Counted from the first letter of the stretch, positions 1 to 7,833 are shown. The stretch is 64,000 bases of DNA from Amycolatopsis vastitatis (GCF_002234595.1 NZ_NMUL01000016.1:271823-335822), one strand, 5' to 3'. Translations and numbers: made by a program. The notes: a model not told the origin generated them from the sequence alone.

Positions 1-346
1 CCCGGACGACCCGGCCCGGGCATTCGGAGACCCCGAGGACCGGCTGGACGAGCCGATCAGCGACTCCGAACGCACCGAACTGCTGGCCGACCTCTCCGAT
101 CTGGCCGTCTACCAGGCTCTTCTCGAACCCCGCGGAGTTCGAGGGATCGTCGTCGACTGCGGTGAGTGCGACGAACCCCACTACCACGACTGGCACCTGC
201 TGCGGGCCAGCCTCGAGCAGCTGCTGGCCGACGGCCGGATGCGGCCGCACGAGCCGGCCTACGACCCGAACCCTGGCGACTACGTGAGCTGGGACTACTG
301 CCGCGGCTTCGCCGACGGCGTGACGGCCAACGAAAGCGCCTACTGA
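1..346 (+). CDS. DUF5319 family protein, 3' part
   Basis: This gene starts before the left edge; the visible part is about 114 codons read in frame 2 and ends with a TGA at 344-346. The protein is acidic, with a short Cys-x2-Cys pair (VVDCGECDEPHYHDWHLL) and an aromatic end (YVSWDYCRGFADG). This matches the small DUF5319 protein that in mycobacteria (Rv3412) sits next to the sigD/anti-sigD pair, and the same neighbours are present here on the opposite strand. Function is unknown. The Cys/His cluster could bind a metal, but that is a guess. It ends at a strong shared terminator and converges with rsdA. Confidence 0.8.
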   Translation, partial: PDDPARAFGDPEDRLDEPISDSERTELLADLSDLAVYQALLEPRGVRGIVVDCGECDEPHYHDWHLLRASLEQLLADGRMRPHEPAYDPNPGDYVSWDYCRGFADGVTANESAY

Positions 347-380
347 GCGCACCGACCCCACATCCGTGAAAAGCCCTGTC

Positions 381-422
381 GTGAAAAAGCCCTGGTGAGA
401 TAGCTCACCAGGGCTTTTTCAC
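381..422. terminator. Bidirectional terminator between DUF5319 gene and rsdA
   Basis: A perfect 19-bp stem (381-399 with 404-422) and a 4-nt loop. The arms begin or end in GTGAAAAAG / CTTTTTCAC, so a T-run follows the GC-rich core on both strands. It lies between two convergent genes, as expected for a shared intrinsic terminator. Confidence 0.9.
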
Positions 423-429
423 GGGCTGA

Positions 430-1371
430 TCACGGAGTCTCGGTGACGCCCTGAGGCTGCCCACCCGCGGACTCGCTGCGCGGCGTGCCCGGGTCGTTCC
501 CGCTGGCGACCGTGGTGGTCGGCGCAGGCTGTTCGGTCGTGGGCGGCGGCGGTGGGGGCGGTGTCGTGGTCGGCGGCGTCGGGGTCGGGGTCGCCGTGCC
601 GGGGATGCTCGTGGTGCCGCTGCCGCTGCCAGGGAGCGACGACGCCGAACCGGCGGGTGGCACCTGCGACGTCGGGGCGCCGGGCGAAACCGGCGGCACG
701 GAGGTCTGGATCGGGCCCTGGACCGGCGCGTCGGGGTTCTGCAGCTGCGCGGCGAGCTGCCGGTGCTGCTCCATCAGCTGGTCGCGGTTCTCCTCGTCGG
801 TGACCTGCGACAGCGCGGCCTGGGCGTCCCGGAGGGCCTGGCGGGCGACGTCGAGGTTGCCGCCGGCGATGGCCAGGTTGGCCTTCTCGAGGTCGAGCTT
901 GGCGGTCGCGGCCGCCTCGACCGAGCGGGTGTGATCGGAGTAGAGGACCTTGGCCAGGCCCCACAGGGTGTCGCCGGGCTCGGCGGAGCGCGCGGCCAGC
1001 CCGGTCCCGGTGAACGCGATCGCCAGCACGGCGGCGGCGACGGCGACCGGGACGAGCAGCCTGCGGCGGCGTCCGCCCGAGGCGTGCCGCTTCGCGAGAG
1101 CGGCGGTACTGACGGTGCGCACAGCGGTGTCGACGTCGACGAGCTCGGCCAGTGGCTCGCTGTCGATGTCTCTTCGCCACGCCACCAGCAACGCGTTGAG
1201 CTCCTGGTCGCCGAGACCGTCGGCAAGCGCCGGGTCGGACCCGCCGAGCGCGTCGAGCAGCGCGTCGTCGGCTTGGACCGCCGACAGGTCGGCGGCGAAC
1301 TCCGCCTCCGACGCCGTCAGGCCACTGCCGAACACGTCATCCGGCTCGAAACCTCTCTCGTGACCGGTCAC
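430..1371 (-). CDS. rsdA: Anti-sigma-D factor RsdA
   Basis: A membrane anti-sigma factor predicted to hold SigD inactive. The acidic N-terminal 95 residues face the cytoplasm and contain the region that binds sigma in RsdA proteins. A basic cluster (RRRR near 101-104) is followed by one membrane segment at about 105-126. The outside part is a helical stretch (about 145-205) and then a Pro/Thr/Ser-rich tail. It starts with GTG directly after the sigD stop codon with no gap, so the two are translationally coupled. The order (sigD, then rsdA, convergent with DUF5319) is that of mycobacteria. In M. tuberculosis, release of SigD needs regulated proteolysis of RsdA; I infer the same here. Confidence 0.88.
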   Translation of the reverse strand: MTGHERGFEPDDVFGSGLTASEAEFAADLSAVQADDALLDALGGSDPALADGLGDQELNALLVAWRRDIDSEPLAELVDVDTAVRTVSTAALAKRHASGGRRRRLLVPVAVAAAVLAIAFTGTGLAARSAEPGDTLWGLAKVLYSDHTRSVEAAATAKLDLEKANLAIAGGNLDVARQALRDAQAALSQVTDEENRDQLMEQHRQLAAQLQNPDAPVQGPIQTSVPPVSPGAPTSQVPPAGSASSLPGSGSGTTSIPGTATPTPTPPTTTPPPPPPPTTEQPAPTTTVASGNDPGTPRSESAGGQPQGVTETP

Positions 1372-1944
1372 TCAGATCACCTCCTCCGCGGCCAGGACCT
1401 TTCTCAGCCGCGCGAGGGCGCGGTGCTGGGCGACGCGGACGGCGCCGGGCGTGGAGCCGACCGCGTCCGCGGTCTCCTCCGCCGACAGACCGACGACCAC
1501 GCGCAGCACCACGATCTCCCGCTGCTTGTCCGGCAGCACCTGCAACAACTGGGACATCCGCTCGTTCAGCTCACCTTGCAGCGCCCGCTGCTCGGGGCCG
1601 ACCCCGCCTTCGACCTCGTCGGGGATTTCAGCCACCGGCTCGGCTCGGTTGCGCGCCGCCGCGCGATGCGCGTCGGCCACCTTGTGCTGGGCGATCCCGT
1701 AGACGAACGCCAAAAATGGGCGGCCTTGGTCACGGTACGAAGGCAATGCCGTTAGCACCGCGAGACACACCTCCTGCGCAACGTCGTCCGCCGAAGCGAA
1801 CGATCGCTCCTGCCTGCCAACCCGAGCGCGGCAATACCGCACTACCAGTGGACGGATGGCAGCCAGCAGCCGCTCCACTGCCTGGGGATCTCCCTCGACA
1901 GCAGCGGCGACCGGTTCATCCAGTCCATCCCCCACATTGGCCAT
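1372..1944 (-). CDS. sigD: RNA polymerase sigma factor SigD (ECF type)
   Basis: An extracytoplasmic-function sigma factor of about 190 residues with region 2 (ASADDVAQEVCLAVL) and region 4 (LPDKQREIVVLRVVVGLSAEETADAVG, a helix-turn-helix) intact. I chose the ATG at 1944 (MANVGDGLDEP) because homologues begin here; an upstream start at 2016 is open but would add 24 residues unlike the family. The stop codon abuts the GTG of the anti-sigma gene, so the pair is one transcript. About 395 bp upstream are non-coding and probably carry its promoter. Confidence 0.9.
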   Translation of the reverse strand: MANVGDGLDEPVAAAVEGDPQAVERLLAAIRPLVVRYCRARVGRQERSFASADDVAQEVCLAVLTALPSYRDQGRPFLAFVYGIAQHKVADAHRAAARNRAEPVAEIPDEVEGGVGPEQRALQGELNERMSQLLQVLPDKQREIVVLRVVVGLSAEETADAVGSTPGAVRVAQHRALARLRKVLAAEEVI

Positions 1945-2339
1945 CGCAGACAACAGTCCCAGTGTTACGTGTAGGCGTGCAAAGAGTCCGGCCCGAGGTT
2001 GCCCTCCACCGCGCACCGGTGACCGCTACCGTACCTGCGGCCCGGTCCGGACCGACGCGCGCGGTGTGCCCGGGCGCGCCGCGGCCGCCGGAGCCGCGGA
2101 AATACGGATTTTCCTGCAGACCCGCGGCCGATGTCGCCGATTCAACGAGCGAACGGGGCCACGGGTACGAGATCCGTCGGAGAGACGGGTGGCGAGGCGG
2201 AAGACCGCCACGGAGGCTGCCACATCGGGCGCCGGAGTGTGATGGGGACCACGCAGGTACGGGCCAGGGCAGTGCGCCCTGGCCCGTCGTCACCTGTCTT
2301 CCGGCCGTGTCAGGATCGAGGAGAATGCCGCGCGAGGAG
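1945..2339. other. Non-coding spacer between sigD and the bldM-like gene
   Basis: This 395-bp stretch has no convincing gene; the short ORFs crossing it show no recognisable family. It holds one clear intrinsic terminator (2259-2287) and a loose inverted repeat GGAAA...TTTCC at 2098-2114 in a locally AT-richer patch. The sigD promoter should lie here, but I cannot point to a sure -35/-10 pair. Confidence 0.5.
2259..2287 (-). terminator. Terminator downstream of the bldM-like gene
   Basis: A perfect 12-bp GC-rich stem (ACGGGCCAGGGC at 2259-2270 pairs with 2276-2287) around a 5-nt loop, about 50 bp after the stop of the response-regulator gene. There is no U-tract, which is common for actinobacterial terminators. 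Confidence 0.7.
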
Positions 2340-2936
2340 TCAGCTGACCAGGCCGCGGCGGAAACCGTGAGCCACGGCCTGCGCGCGGTCGCGCACGCCG
2401 AGCTTGCGGAACAGCCGCCGCGCGTGGGTCTTGACCGTGTCCTCGGACAGGTAGAGCTCGCGGCCGATCTGGCCGTTGCTCTTGCCCTGGCTCATCCCGC
2501 GGAGCACCTGAAGCTCGCGCTCGGTCAGCTGGACGCCCGGGTCGGACGGCTGACGGGGCGCGGGCACCGAGGTGCTCGCCAGGGTGTGGGCCAGCGCGGC
2601 GACCAGCTCCGGCCGGGACGCGTCCCAGCGGAGGTAGCCGCGGGCACCGCCGGCGATCGCGGCGGCGATGCTGCCCGCGTCGTCCGGGGCGCCGAAGACG
2701 ATGACGTTCGCCTGGGGGTTGGCCGAGACGAGCCGCCGGGTGGCTTCGACACCCGTCGGGACCGCGCGTTGCGTCCCGACCAGCACGACGTCGACGGGCT
2801 GACGGGAGTACCGGGCCAGCAGCTCGTCACCGTGCGCTACGCAGTCGATGCGACTGACCCCAGGGACCGCGGACATCACTCGGGTGAGCCCTTCACGGAC
2901 ACTGCGTCGGTCGTCGCAGATCAAGACCGTCGTCAC
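2340..2936 (-). CDS. bldM: BldM-like atypical response regulator (LuxR/NarL type)
   Basis: A 198-residue regulator with an N-terminal receiver-like domain (1-120) and a C-terminal LuxR helix-turn-helix (about 137-195; LTERELQVLRGMSQGKSNGQIG, LSEDTVKTHARRLF). The output domain is very close to BldM of Streptomyces as I remember it, and in Streptomyces bldM also sits beside whiD and an ECF sigma gene. The receiver keeps the acidic pair D8-D9, but the usual phosphorylated Asp at position 54 is Gly (VVLVG), and the conserved Lys after GARGYL is Trp. It is therefore very unlikely to be switched by phosphorylation. GTG start with a GGAAGGA ribosome site. Likely role: development or stationary-phase control, possibly as a heterodimer with another LuxR protein. 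Confidence 0.8.
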   Translation of the reverse strand: MTTVLICDDRRSVREGLTRVMSAVPGVSRIDCVAHGDELLARYSRQPVDVVLVGTQRAVPTGVEATRRLVSANPQANVIVFGAPDDAGSIAAAIAGGARGYLRWDASRPELVAALAHTLASTSVPAPRQPSDPGVQLTERELQVLRGMSQGKSNGQIGRELYLSEDTVKTHARRLFRKLGVRDRAQAVAHGFRRGLVS

Positions 2937-3067
2937 GGGGTTTCCTTCCTGCAGCCGGGTGACATTCCTCTTCCCCTATCGGACGCTTTAGCCCGAACCT
3001 TGACACGATCCGGTGGCTTTTTTTGAAGTTTCTTAGCCCGGATGCCGGAACACCCCATTCCGACGGC

Positions 3068-3922
3068 TCAACCACCCGGGGCGGGCACCCATGGCGATTC
3101 CCCCGCGATCCTCCTCCCGCAAGGATCTGCGCTCCGTAACACTGCGTGCAACACCTCTGTCGTTCTGAATCGATACTCCTCGGCGTGTCCTGGGCGCAGG
3201 TCGGCCGCGACGAGGGTCGCCGGCCACAAAAGTGAAAGCAGTTCGCATTCCTCGGCGGTCGCCATTGCATTTCCGACAAGGTCGTCCGAAATCTCCCGGT
3301 GATCGGGACCGCCCGCCGCTCGCAGGGCCACGGCCAGCACAATCCCGGATTTCACGGCGTGCCTCCGCGCCCCCCGCTCTCGCGCGGTTCGGAATGCGCG
3401 CTCGGCGTGCGGCACGGCAGCGGCACCCTGACCTGCGGCGAGCTCGATTTCGGCGCCGACCCAGCCGCCGCGGACCCGGGCCCGCCACCCGGCATCCTGC
3501 TCGGCAGCCCGCTCGGCCAGCCTGCGGGCGGCCTTGAGGCGGCCGAGGGCGAGGTTGTCGGCGGCCAGCCCGAGGAGGGCGTCGGCGCGCGCGCCCGCCG
3601 CGTCGAGGCCGTCCGGATCGGGGTCGCTCTCGAGCGCGACGGCTTGGGCGAAGGCCTCGCCGTCGAGGGCCCGGGCCTGCCGGTGCCCGCCCAGCTGCCG
3701 CCGGTGGGCCCCGAGGGTGCTGGCGGCGAGGGAGGCCAGGAGGGGGTCTTCACCGGCCCGGAGGCCACCGAGCAGGCGCGCGGCGGCGGCGTACCGGCCC
3801 TGGGCCCCGAGCACGACGGCGGCGAGCAGCCGTTCTCGCGGGCTGCCACCCCCACGCAGGGCGGCGGGATCGGGCAGCGGATCGCTCCCGAACGCGGCGG
3901 CCCTCAGGGCGGGTTCGTGCAC
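3068..3922 (-). CDS. TPR-like helical protein, Rv3415c-type
   Basis: A 284-residue, Ala/Arg/Leu-rich all-helical protein with repeated helix pairs (for example LLAAVVLGAQGRYAAAARLLGGL and LGLAADNLALGRLKAARRLAERA) that look like degenerate tetratricopeptide repeats. There is no signal peptide and no membrane segment. It starts at a GTG preceded by AAGGA. Its place between the response regulator and the WhiB gene is that of Rv3415c, a conserved mycobacterial protein of unknown function. A scaffold or regulatory partner role is possible but not shown. Confidence 0.7.
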   Translation of the reverse strand: MHEPALRAAAFGSDPLPDPAALRGGGSPRERLLAAVVLGAQGRYAAAARLLGGLRAGEDPLLASLAASTLGAHRRQLGGHRQARALDGEAFAQAVALESDPDPDGLDAAGARADALLGLAADNLALGRLKAARRLAERAAEQDAGWRARVRGGWVGAEIELAAGQGAAAVPHAERAFRTARERGARRHAVKSGIVLAVALRAAGGPDHREISDDLVGNAMATAEECELLSLLWPATLVAADLRPGHAEEYRFRTTEVLHAVLRSADPCGRRIAGESPWVPAPGG

Positions 3923-4074
3923 CCGTCCTTTCTAGCGGCTGGGACCGACAAAAACATGATCGGGACCGGTGTGCTCCGCCACGCGCTCGGCAGGACTGGC
4001 CCCTGGAGGGTTGCGCATCAGGACTCCTGACCTACGCACGTCCGCCGGCCGGGCGTGGCGGCGGCCGCTGCGAT

Positions 4075-4175
4075 GTCATGAACGACCCGTTCATGACGTC
4101 CGACGACAGGAACGAGTCGTTCATGTCGTCAAGGACGGCTGTGGTCCGCGGGTCCCGAATGACTCATTCGGGACC
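4075..4175. repeat. Three palindromic repeats, AACGA/AATGA family (left group)
   Basis: Three hairpins in 100 bp. First: GTCATGAACG / CGTTCATGAC (4075-4097), 3-nt loop. Second: an imperfect copy, 4102-4130, with arms GACGACAGGAACG / CGTTCATGTCGTC. Third: GTCCCGAATGA / TCATTCGGGAC (4152-4174), one central base. The centres are alike (AACGA.. or AATGACTCATT), and changes in one arm are matched in the other. Confidence 0.85.
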
Positions 4176-4311
4176 CAGGCCGGCAGCTCACAACCCCCTT
4201 TTGCCACGCGCGCGCGACAGGACGGGCCCCACCCGTCCCTGGGGGCTGACCCCGGTCCAGTCTATCGGCGAGATCCGACGAAACCCGCTGATCACGGCTC
4301 CGCCGCCGAAG

Positions 4312-4341
4312 TTGTCCACATCTGGACGAGGCTGTGGACAA
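4312..4341. promoter_or_regulatory. Inverted pair of DnaA boxes
   Basis: TTGTCCACA at 4312-4320 and its exact inverse TGTGGACAA at 4333-4341, separated by 12 bases. TTGTCCACA is the DnaA box consensus for high-GC actinobacteria. The extended arms GTTGTCCACA / TGTGGACAAC match over 10 bases. No replication gene is nearby, so this is more likely a DnaA-binding regulatory or titration site than an origin. Confidence 0.6.
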
Positions 4342-4389
4342 CTTGGGGGCAAGTCGCCCCGACGTGTGAGTGAACCATGGCCCGCGATG

Positions 4390-4442
4390 GTCCTGAATGA
4401 CTCATTCAGGACGCCGGAGGTCCGGAATGAGTCATTCAGGAC
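4390..4442. repeat. Two palindromic repeats, AATGA family (right group)
   Basis: Two 23-bp palindromes 7 bp apart: GTCCTGAATGA / TCATTCAGGAC (4390-4412) and GTCCGGAATGA / TCATTCAGGAC (4420-4442, one mismatch). They share the core AATGACTCATT or its inverse with the copy at 4152-4174. They lie just after the stop of the MerR-type gene, so they may also end its transcript. Confidence 0.85.
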
Positions 4443-4551
4443 GTCCGGCGCGGCGACAGCGTCAGTCGCGGCGAGTTGTGCGCGACCGTCCGGCGGCGAC
4501 CGCGTCCCGGCAAGCCACCACCTGCGCAGTCGATCCAGCGGCATCCAGCGG

Positions 4552-5496
4552 CTACCAGCGTGCGCCCACCAAGACGTGCTCGATGCGGTCCGCCGCACTC
4601 GGCAGGTCCGGCAGCAGCTCGACCTTGTCCGGCAGGGTCGCCGGGTCCCAGCCCGGCCCGCACGCGAACAGCCGGCTGCGCTGCCTGCCTCGCGATACCC
4701 GCGCGAACAGCCGCGTGTCGGCGACGCCACGCCGCTGCGCCCACAGCACCACCGCCGCAGGGGCGCTGCGGCGGACCGCGACCGCCAGGACCTCCGCCGG
4801 CAGTGGCACGCCGAACAGCTGCGCGCCGATCCGCCGTCCGGCCAGTGATGCGGCCAGCGCGTACATCGGCATCGTGTCGCGCTCCTCCGGGACGCAGCCG
4901 AGCAGGACCGGGCGGGTGTTGCGGGGCTCGTCGAGCACCGGGGTCGCGCGGACCAGGGCCGCGAACACGCACTCCGCCAGCAGGTACTCGACCTCGGCGC
5001 CCGCGCTCGCGCCGCGCCAGCGAGCTCCCAGCGCCGACAGCACCGGCTCGATCACGCCCGTCCACGCCGGGAGCACGCCCAGTTCGGCGATCGTGTCCGC
5101 CAGCATGCGCTGCACCGCGCCGACGTCCATGGCGAGCGCGGCGGTGCTCAGCCGACGGGCCAGGCGGGAGCGGACTTCGAGACCGTCGTCGGCTACTGCC
5201 GTGCCAGCGGGCTCGCCGGGCTCCTCCGGCTGGGGCGGCCCGGAGCGCGGCATCTGCTCGAGGGCGTACCGCGCGGCCTCCGCCGTCGACGCGCCGCTCA
5301 GCAACGCGCGCTGCATCAGCTCGAGCCTGCCGATGTCGGAGCTTCCGTAGCGGCGGTGACGGCCGTCGGTGTGACGGCTGGGGCCCAGCCCGTAGCGGCG
5401 GTCCCAGGTTCGGAGGGTGGACGGCGCGACCCCGAGCCGGCGGGCGACCGAGGCCACCGGCAGGGTGGGTTCTTCGGTACCCGACCCAGCTCCCAC
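4552..5496 (-). CDS. MerR-type regulator with B12-binding-like domain lacking ligand histidines
   Basis: About 314 residues. The N-terminal part is a MerR winged helix (PVASVARRLGVAPSTLRTWDRRYG and RRYGSSDIGRL, residues about 12-65). The C-terminal part has the layout of the cobalamin-binding domain of CarH/LitR light sensors. The helical Wx9EH motif is present as Wx9EY, and the DxHxxG loop reads ERDTMP, so both cobalamin-contact histidines are replaced. A B12-independent regulator is the simplest reading. Start: GTG at 5496 with GAGG just upstream; an in-frame ATG at 5559 and TTG at 5604 would add residues outside the family fold. Divergent from the WhiB gene. Confidence 0.68.
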   Translation of the reverse strand: MGAGSGTEEPTLPVASVARRLGVAPSTLRTWDRRYGLGPSRHTDGRHRRYGSSDIGRLELMQRALLSGASTAEAARYALEQMPRSGPPQPEEPGEPAGTAVADDGLEVRSRLARRLSTAALAMDVGAVQRMLADTIAELGVLPAWTGVIEPVLSALGARWRGASAGAEVEYLLAECVFAALVRATPVLDEPRNTRPVLLGCVPEERDTMPMYALAASLAGRRIGAQLFGVPLPAEVLAVAVRRSAPAAVVLWAQRRGVADTRLFARVSRGRQRSRLFACGPGWDPATLPDKVELLPDLPSAADRIEHVLVGARW

Positions 5497-5705
5497 GAGC
5501 CTCAATATCCAGGCACCCAGCGCAGTCGGCAACCGGAGGCGAAAGCCCTGCTCACACATCCGGGGGATGCCTAACGGCTGAATCGGGCCGGATCGCTTGA
5601 ACAACTATTGGCGCGCTTCTAACGTTACGCCCGTTGCACCGAATGGAGTATCGGCACCACAGCAGAGCAGCTAGCGGCATCGACCGGATGACGGAGGCGG
5701 TCAGG

Positions 5706-6008
5706 ATGGCAGACACGCGCAGGCTCCCAGGACCCAACGCCGACATGTGGGACTGGCAGCTCGAAGGGTCGTGCCGGGGGATGGACAGCGCGTCCTTCTT
5801 TCACCCGGACGGCGAGCGCGGCCCGGCGCGGGCACGGCGGGAGGCCAGGGCGAAGGCCGTCTGCCTGAGCTGCCCGGTCTTGGAGATGTGCCGCAGCCAC
5901 GCGCTGGCGGTGCACGAGCCGTACGGCATCTGGGGCGGGCTCTCGGAGTCCGAACGGGAAAACATCATCAAGTCCGACAAACGCGCGCTCAGCATGTCCG
6001 GCGGCTGA
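5706..6008 (+). CDS. whiD: WhiB-family iron-sulfur regulator (WhiD/WhiB3 type)
   Basis: A 100-residue Wbl protein with the four cluster-binding cysteines C23, C53, C56 and C62 (Cx29Cx2Cx5C) and the G-I-W-G-G turn at 74-78, followed by a basic C-terminal tail. I chose the ATG at 5706 (MADTRRLPGP); the open frame extends to 5634 but homologues start here. Position beside groEL1 and the sigD/bldM genes is that of WhiB3 in mycobacteria and WhiD in Streptomyces. These proteins carry a 4Fe-4S cluster sensitive to O2 and NO and act with the principal sigma factor on redox and developmental genes. Confidence 0.92.
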   Translation: MADTRRLPGPNADMWDWQLEGSCRGMDSASFFHPDGERGPARARREARAKAVCLSCPVLEMCRSHALAVHEPYGIWGGLSESERENIIKSDKRALSMSGG

Positions 6009-6024
6009 GCGCCCCACAGACATC

Positions 6025-6056
6025 GGAGGGCGGCACCGGGTGGGGTGCCGCCCTCC
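6025..6056. terminator. Terminator after whiD
   Basis: A perfect 13-bp stem, GGAGGGCGGCACC (6025-6037) with GGTGCCGCCCTCC (6044-6056), loop of 6. It lies 17 bp after the whiD stop, between convergent whiD and groEL1. Confidence 0.85.
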
Positions 6057-6070
6057 GTGCTGCTCGGAGC

Positions 6071-6116
6071 ACGGGAACGGGGCGGCACTCCCGAGGGAGT
6101 ACCGCCCCGTTCCCGT
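6071..6116. terminator. Terminator after groEL1
   Basis: A 15-bp perfect outer stem (6071-6085 with 6102-6116) continued by an inner ACTCCC/GGGAGT stem. It ends 6 bp from the groEL1 stop. Together with the previous hairpin it isolates the convergent whiD and groEL1 transcripts. Confidence 0.85.
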
Positions 6117-6121
6117 CGGAA

Positions 6122-7735
6122 TCAGTGCGAGTGGCCGTGGCCCGCCGCGGCGGGCTCCTCCTCGGCCGGCTTCTCGACCACGGACGACTCCGTGGTCAGC
6201 ACCAGCCGGGCGATGGAGGCGGCGTTCGCCACTGCGGACCGGGTCACCTTGACCGGGTCGACGATGCCGGCGGCCAGCAGGTCGGTCAGCTCGCCGGTGG
6301 CGGCGTTGAAGCCGTGGCCCCAGCCCAGCTCCTGCACCTTGTTGACGATGACAGCGCCCTCGTGGCCCGCGTTGGTCGCGATCCAGAACAGCGGGGCCGT
6401 CAGCGCGTCCTTGACGATGCGCACGCCGGTGGCCTCGTCGCCTTCCAGGCCCAGGCCGCCCTCGAGCTCCTTGACCGCGTGGACCAGCGCCGAACCGCCG
6501 CCGGGCAGGATGCCCTCCTCGACGGCCGCCTTGGTCGAAGCCACGGCGTCTTCGATGCGGTGCTTGCGCTCGTTCAGCTCGGTCTCGGTGGCCGCGCCGA
6601 CCTTGATGACCGCCACGCCGCCGCCCAGCTTCGCGAGCCGCTCCTGCAGCTTCTCGCGGTCCCAGTCGGAGTCGGTCGTCTCGATCTCCTTGCGGATCTG
6701 CGCGACCCGCCCGGCGATGGCGTCCTTGGTGCCGTCACCGTCGACGATCGTGGTGTCGTCCTTGGTGACGACGATCCGGCGGGCCTTGCCCAGCGCGCCG
6801 AGGTCGACGTCGGACAGCTTGCGGCCGATCTCCGCGGAGATGACCTCGCCACCGGTGACGACCGCGAGGTCGTCCAGGAACGCCTTGCGGCGGTCGCCGA
6901 AGAACGGCGCCTTGACCGCGACGGCGGTGATCGTCTTGCGCAGCGAGTTCACCACGAGGGTGGACAGCGCTTCGCCGTCGACGTCCTCGGCGATGATGAG
7001 CAGCGGCTTCTTGGCCTCGACGACCTTCTCGAGCACCGGCAGCAGGTCCGCCAGCGACGAGATCTTCTCGCGGACCAGCAGGATGTAGGCGTCCTCGAGG
7101 ATCGCCTTCTGCTCCTCCGGGTTGGTCGCGAAGTGCGCCGAGAGGAAGCCCTTGTCGAACTGGACGCCCTCGGTGATCACCAGCTCGGTCGCCAGGGTCG
7201 ACGACTCCTCGATGGTGATGACGCCGTCTTCGCCGACCTTCTCGACGGCTTCGCCCAGCAGGGCGCCGATGTTCGCGTCACGCGAGGTCACGGTGCCGAC
7301 CTGGGCGATGTTCTCGCGGCCCTTGACCGGGGTGGCCTTGGCCTTGAGGATCTCGATGACCTTTTCCGCGGCGGCCTCGATGCCGCGGCCGATCGAGGAC
7401 GGGTTGGCGCCGGCCGCGACGTTGCGCAGGCCGACCTTCACCAGCGACTGCGCGAGCACGGTCGCGGTCGTGGTGCCGTCGCCGGCGACGTCGTTGGTCT
7501 TGGTGGCGACGCTCTTGGCGAGCTGCGCACCGAGGTTCTCGAACGGGTCGTCGAGCTCGATCTCACGAGCGACGGTCACGCCGTCGAGGGTGATGGTCGG
7601 GCCGCCGAACTTCTTGTCGAGCACGACGTGGCGACCCCGCGGGCCGAGGGTGACCTTGACCGCGTCGGCGAGCTTGTTCACCCCGCGCTCCAGCGCGCGA
7701 CGAGCGTCCTCGTCGAATTTGATCTGCTTGGGCAT
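6122..7735 (-). CDS. groL1: 60-kDa chaperonin GroEL1
   Basis: A full-length chaperonin (537 residues) with the family signatures VTLGPRGRHVVLDKKFG, the ATP motif DVAGDGTTTATVLAQ, and AAVEEGILPGGGSALV. The C-terminus ends in a histidine-rich tail (GHGHSH) rather than the GGM repeat of housekeeping GroEL; this tail marks the actinobacterial GroEL1 paralogue encoded next to groES. A second copy elsewhere in the genome is expected. It follows groES by 98 bp with a hairpin in between. Confidence 0.97.
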   Translation of the reverse strand: MPKQIKFDEDARRALERGVNKLADAVKVTLGPRGRHVVLDKKFGGPTITLDGVTVAREIELDDPFENLGAQLAKSVATKTNDVAGDGTTTATVLAQSLVKVGLRNVAAGANPSSIGRGIEAAAEKVIEILKAKATPVKGRENIAQVGTVTSRDANIGALLGEAVEKVGEDGVITIEESSTLATELVITEGVQFDKGFLSAHFATNPEEQKAILEDAYILLVREKISSLADLLPVLEKVVEAKKPLLIIAEDVDGEALSTLVVNSLRKTITAVAVKAPFFGDRRKAFLDDLAVVTGGEVISAEIGRKLSDVDLGALGKARRIVVTKDDTTIVDGDGTKDAIAGRVAQIRKEIETTDSDWDREKLQERLAKLGGGVAVIKVGAATETELNERKHRIEDAVASTKAAVEEGILPGGGSALVHAVKELEGGLGLEGDEATGVRIVKDALTAPLFWIATNAGHEGAVIVNKVQELGWGHGFNAATGELTDLLAAGIVDPVKVTRSAVANAASIARLVLTTESSVVEKPAEEEPAAAGHGHSH

Positions 7736-7777
7736 AGCGTGTTCCGCTTACCTTTCGATGGGGTCGAAAACGCACGA

Positions 7778-7814
7778 ACGCCCCGTCCCCCGGCTTGTGC
7801 GGGGCCCGGGGCGT
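7778..7814 (-). terminator. Hairpin between groES and groEL1
   Basis: ACGCCCCG (7778-7785) pairs with CGGGGCGT (7807-7814), with a second inner CCCC/GGGG pairing. In the groES-groEL1 transcript it may act as a partial terminator or RNA-processing site that lowers GroEL1 relative to GroES. Confidence 0.5.
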
Positions 7815-7833
7815 CATGCGCTGCGAGCGGACG

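Larger units (their letters stand above)
3923..4551. other. 630-bp non-coding spacer rich in palindromes
   Basis: No gene is supported here. The stretch carries five related palindromes (4075-4097, 4102-4130, 4151-4175, 4390-4412, 4420-4442) and between them an inverted pair of perfect DnaA boxes (4312-4341); these are listed separately. Both flanking genes run leftwards, so the promoter of the TPR-like gene should be in the left part. Confidence 0.75.

Noticed and set aside
166..369. Small plus-strand ORF of 67 codons overlapping the DUF5319 tail
   Set aside because: It is in another frame of the DUF5319 gene, very Arg-rich, and without family.
4075..4551. A replication origin suggested by DnaA boxes
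   Set aside because: Only two boxes, and no dnaA, dnaN or parAB. The gene neighbourhood is not that of an actinobacterial oriC.
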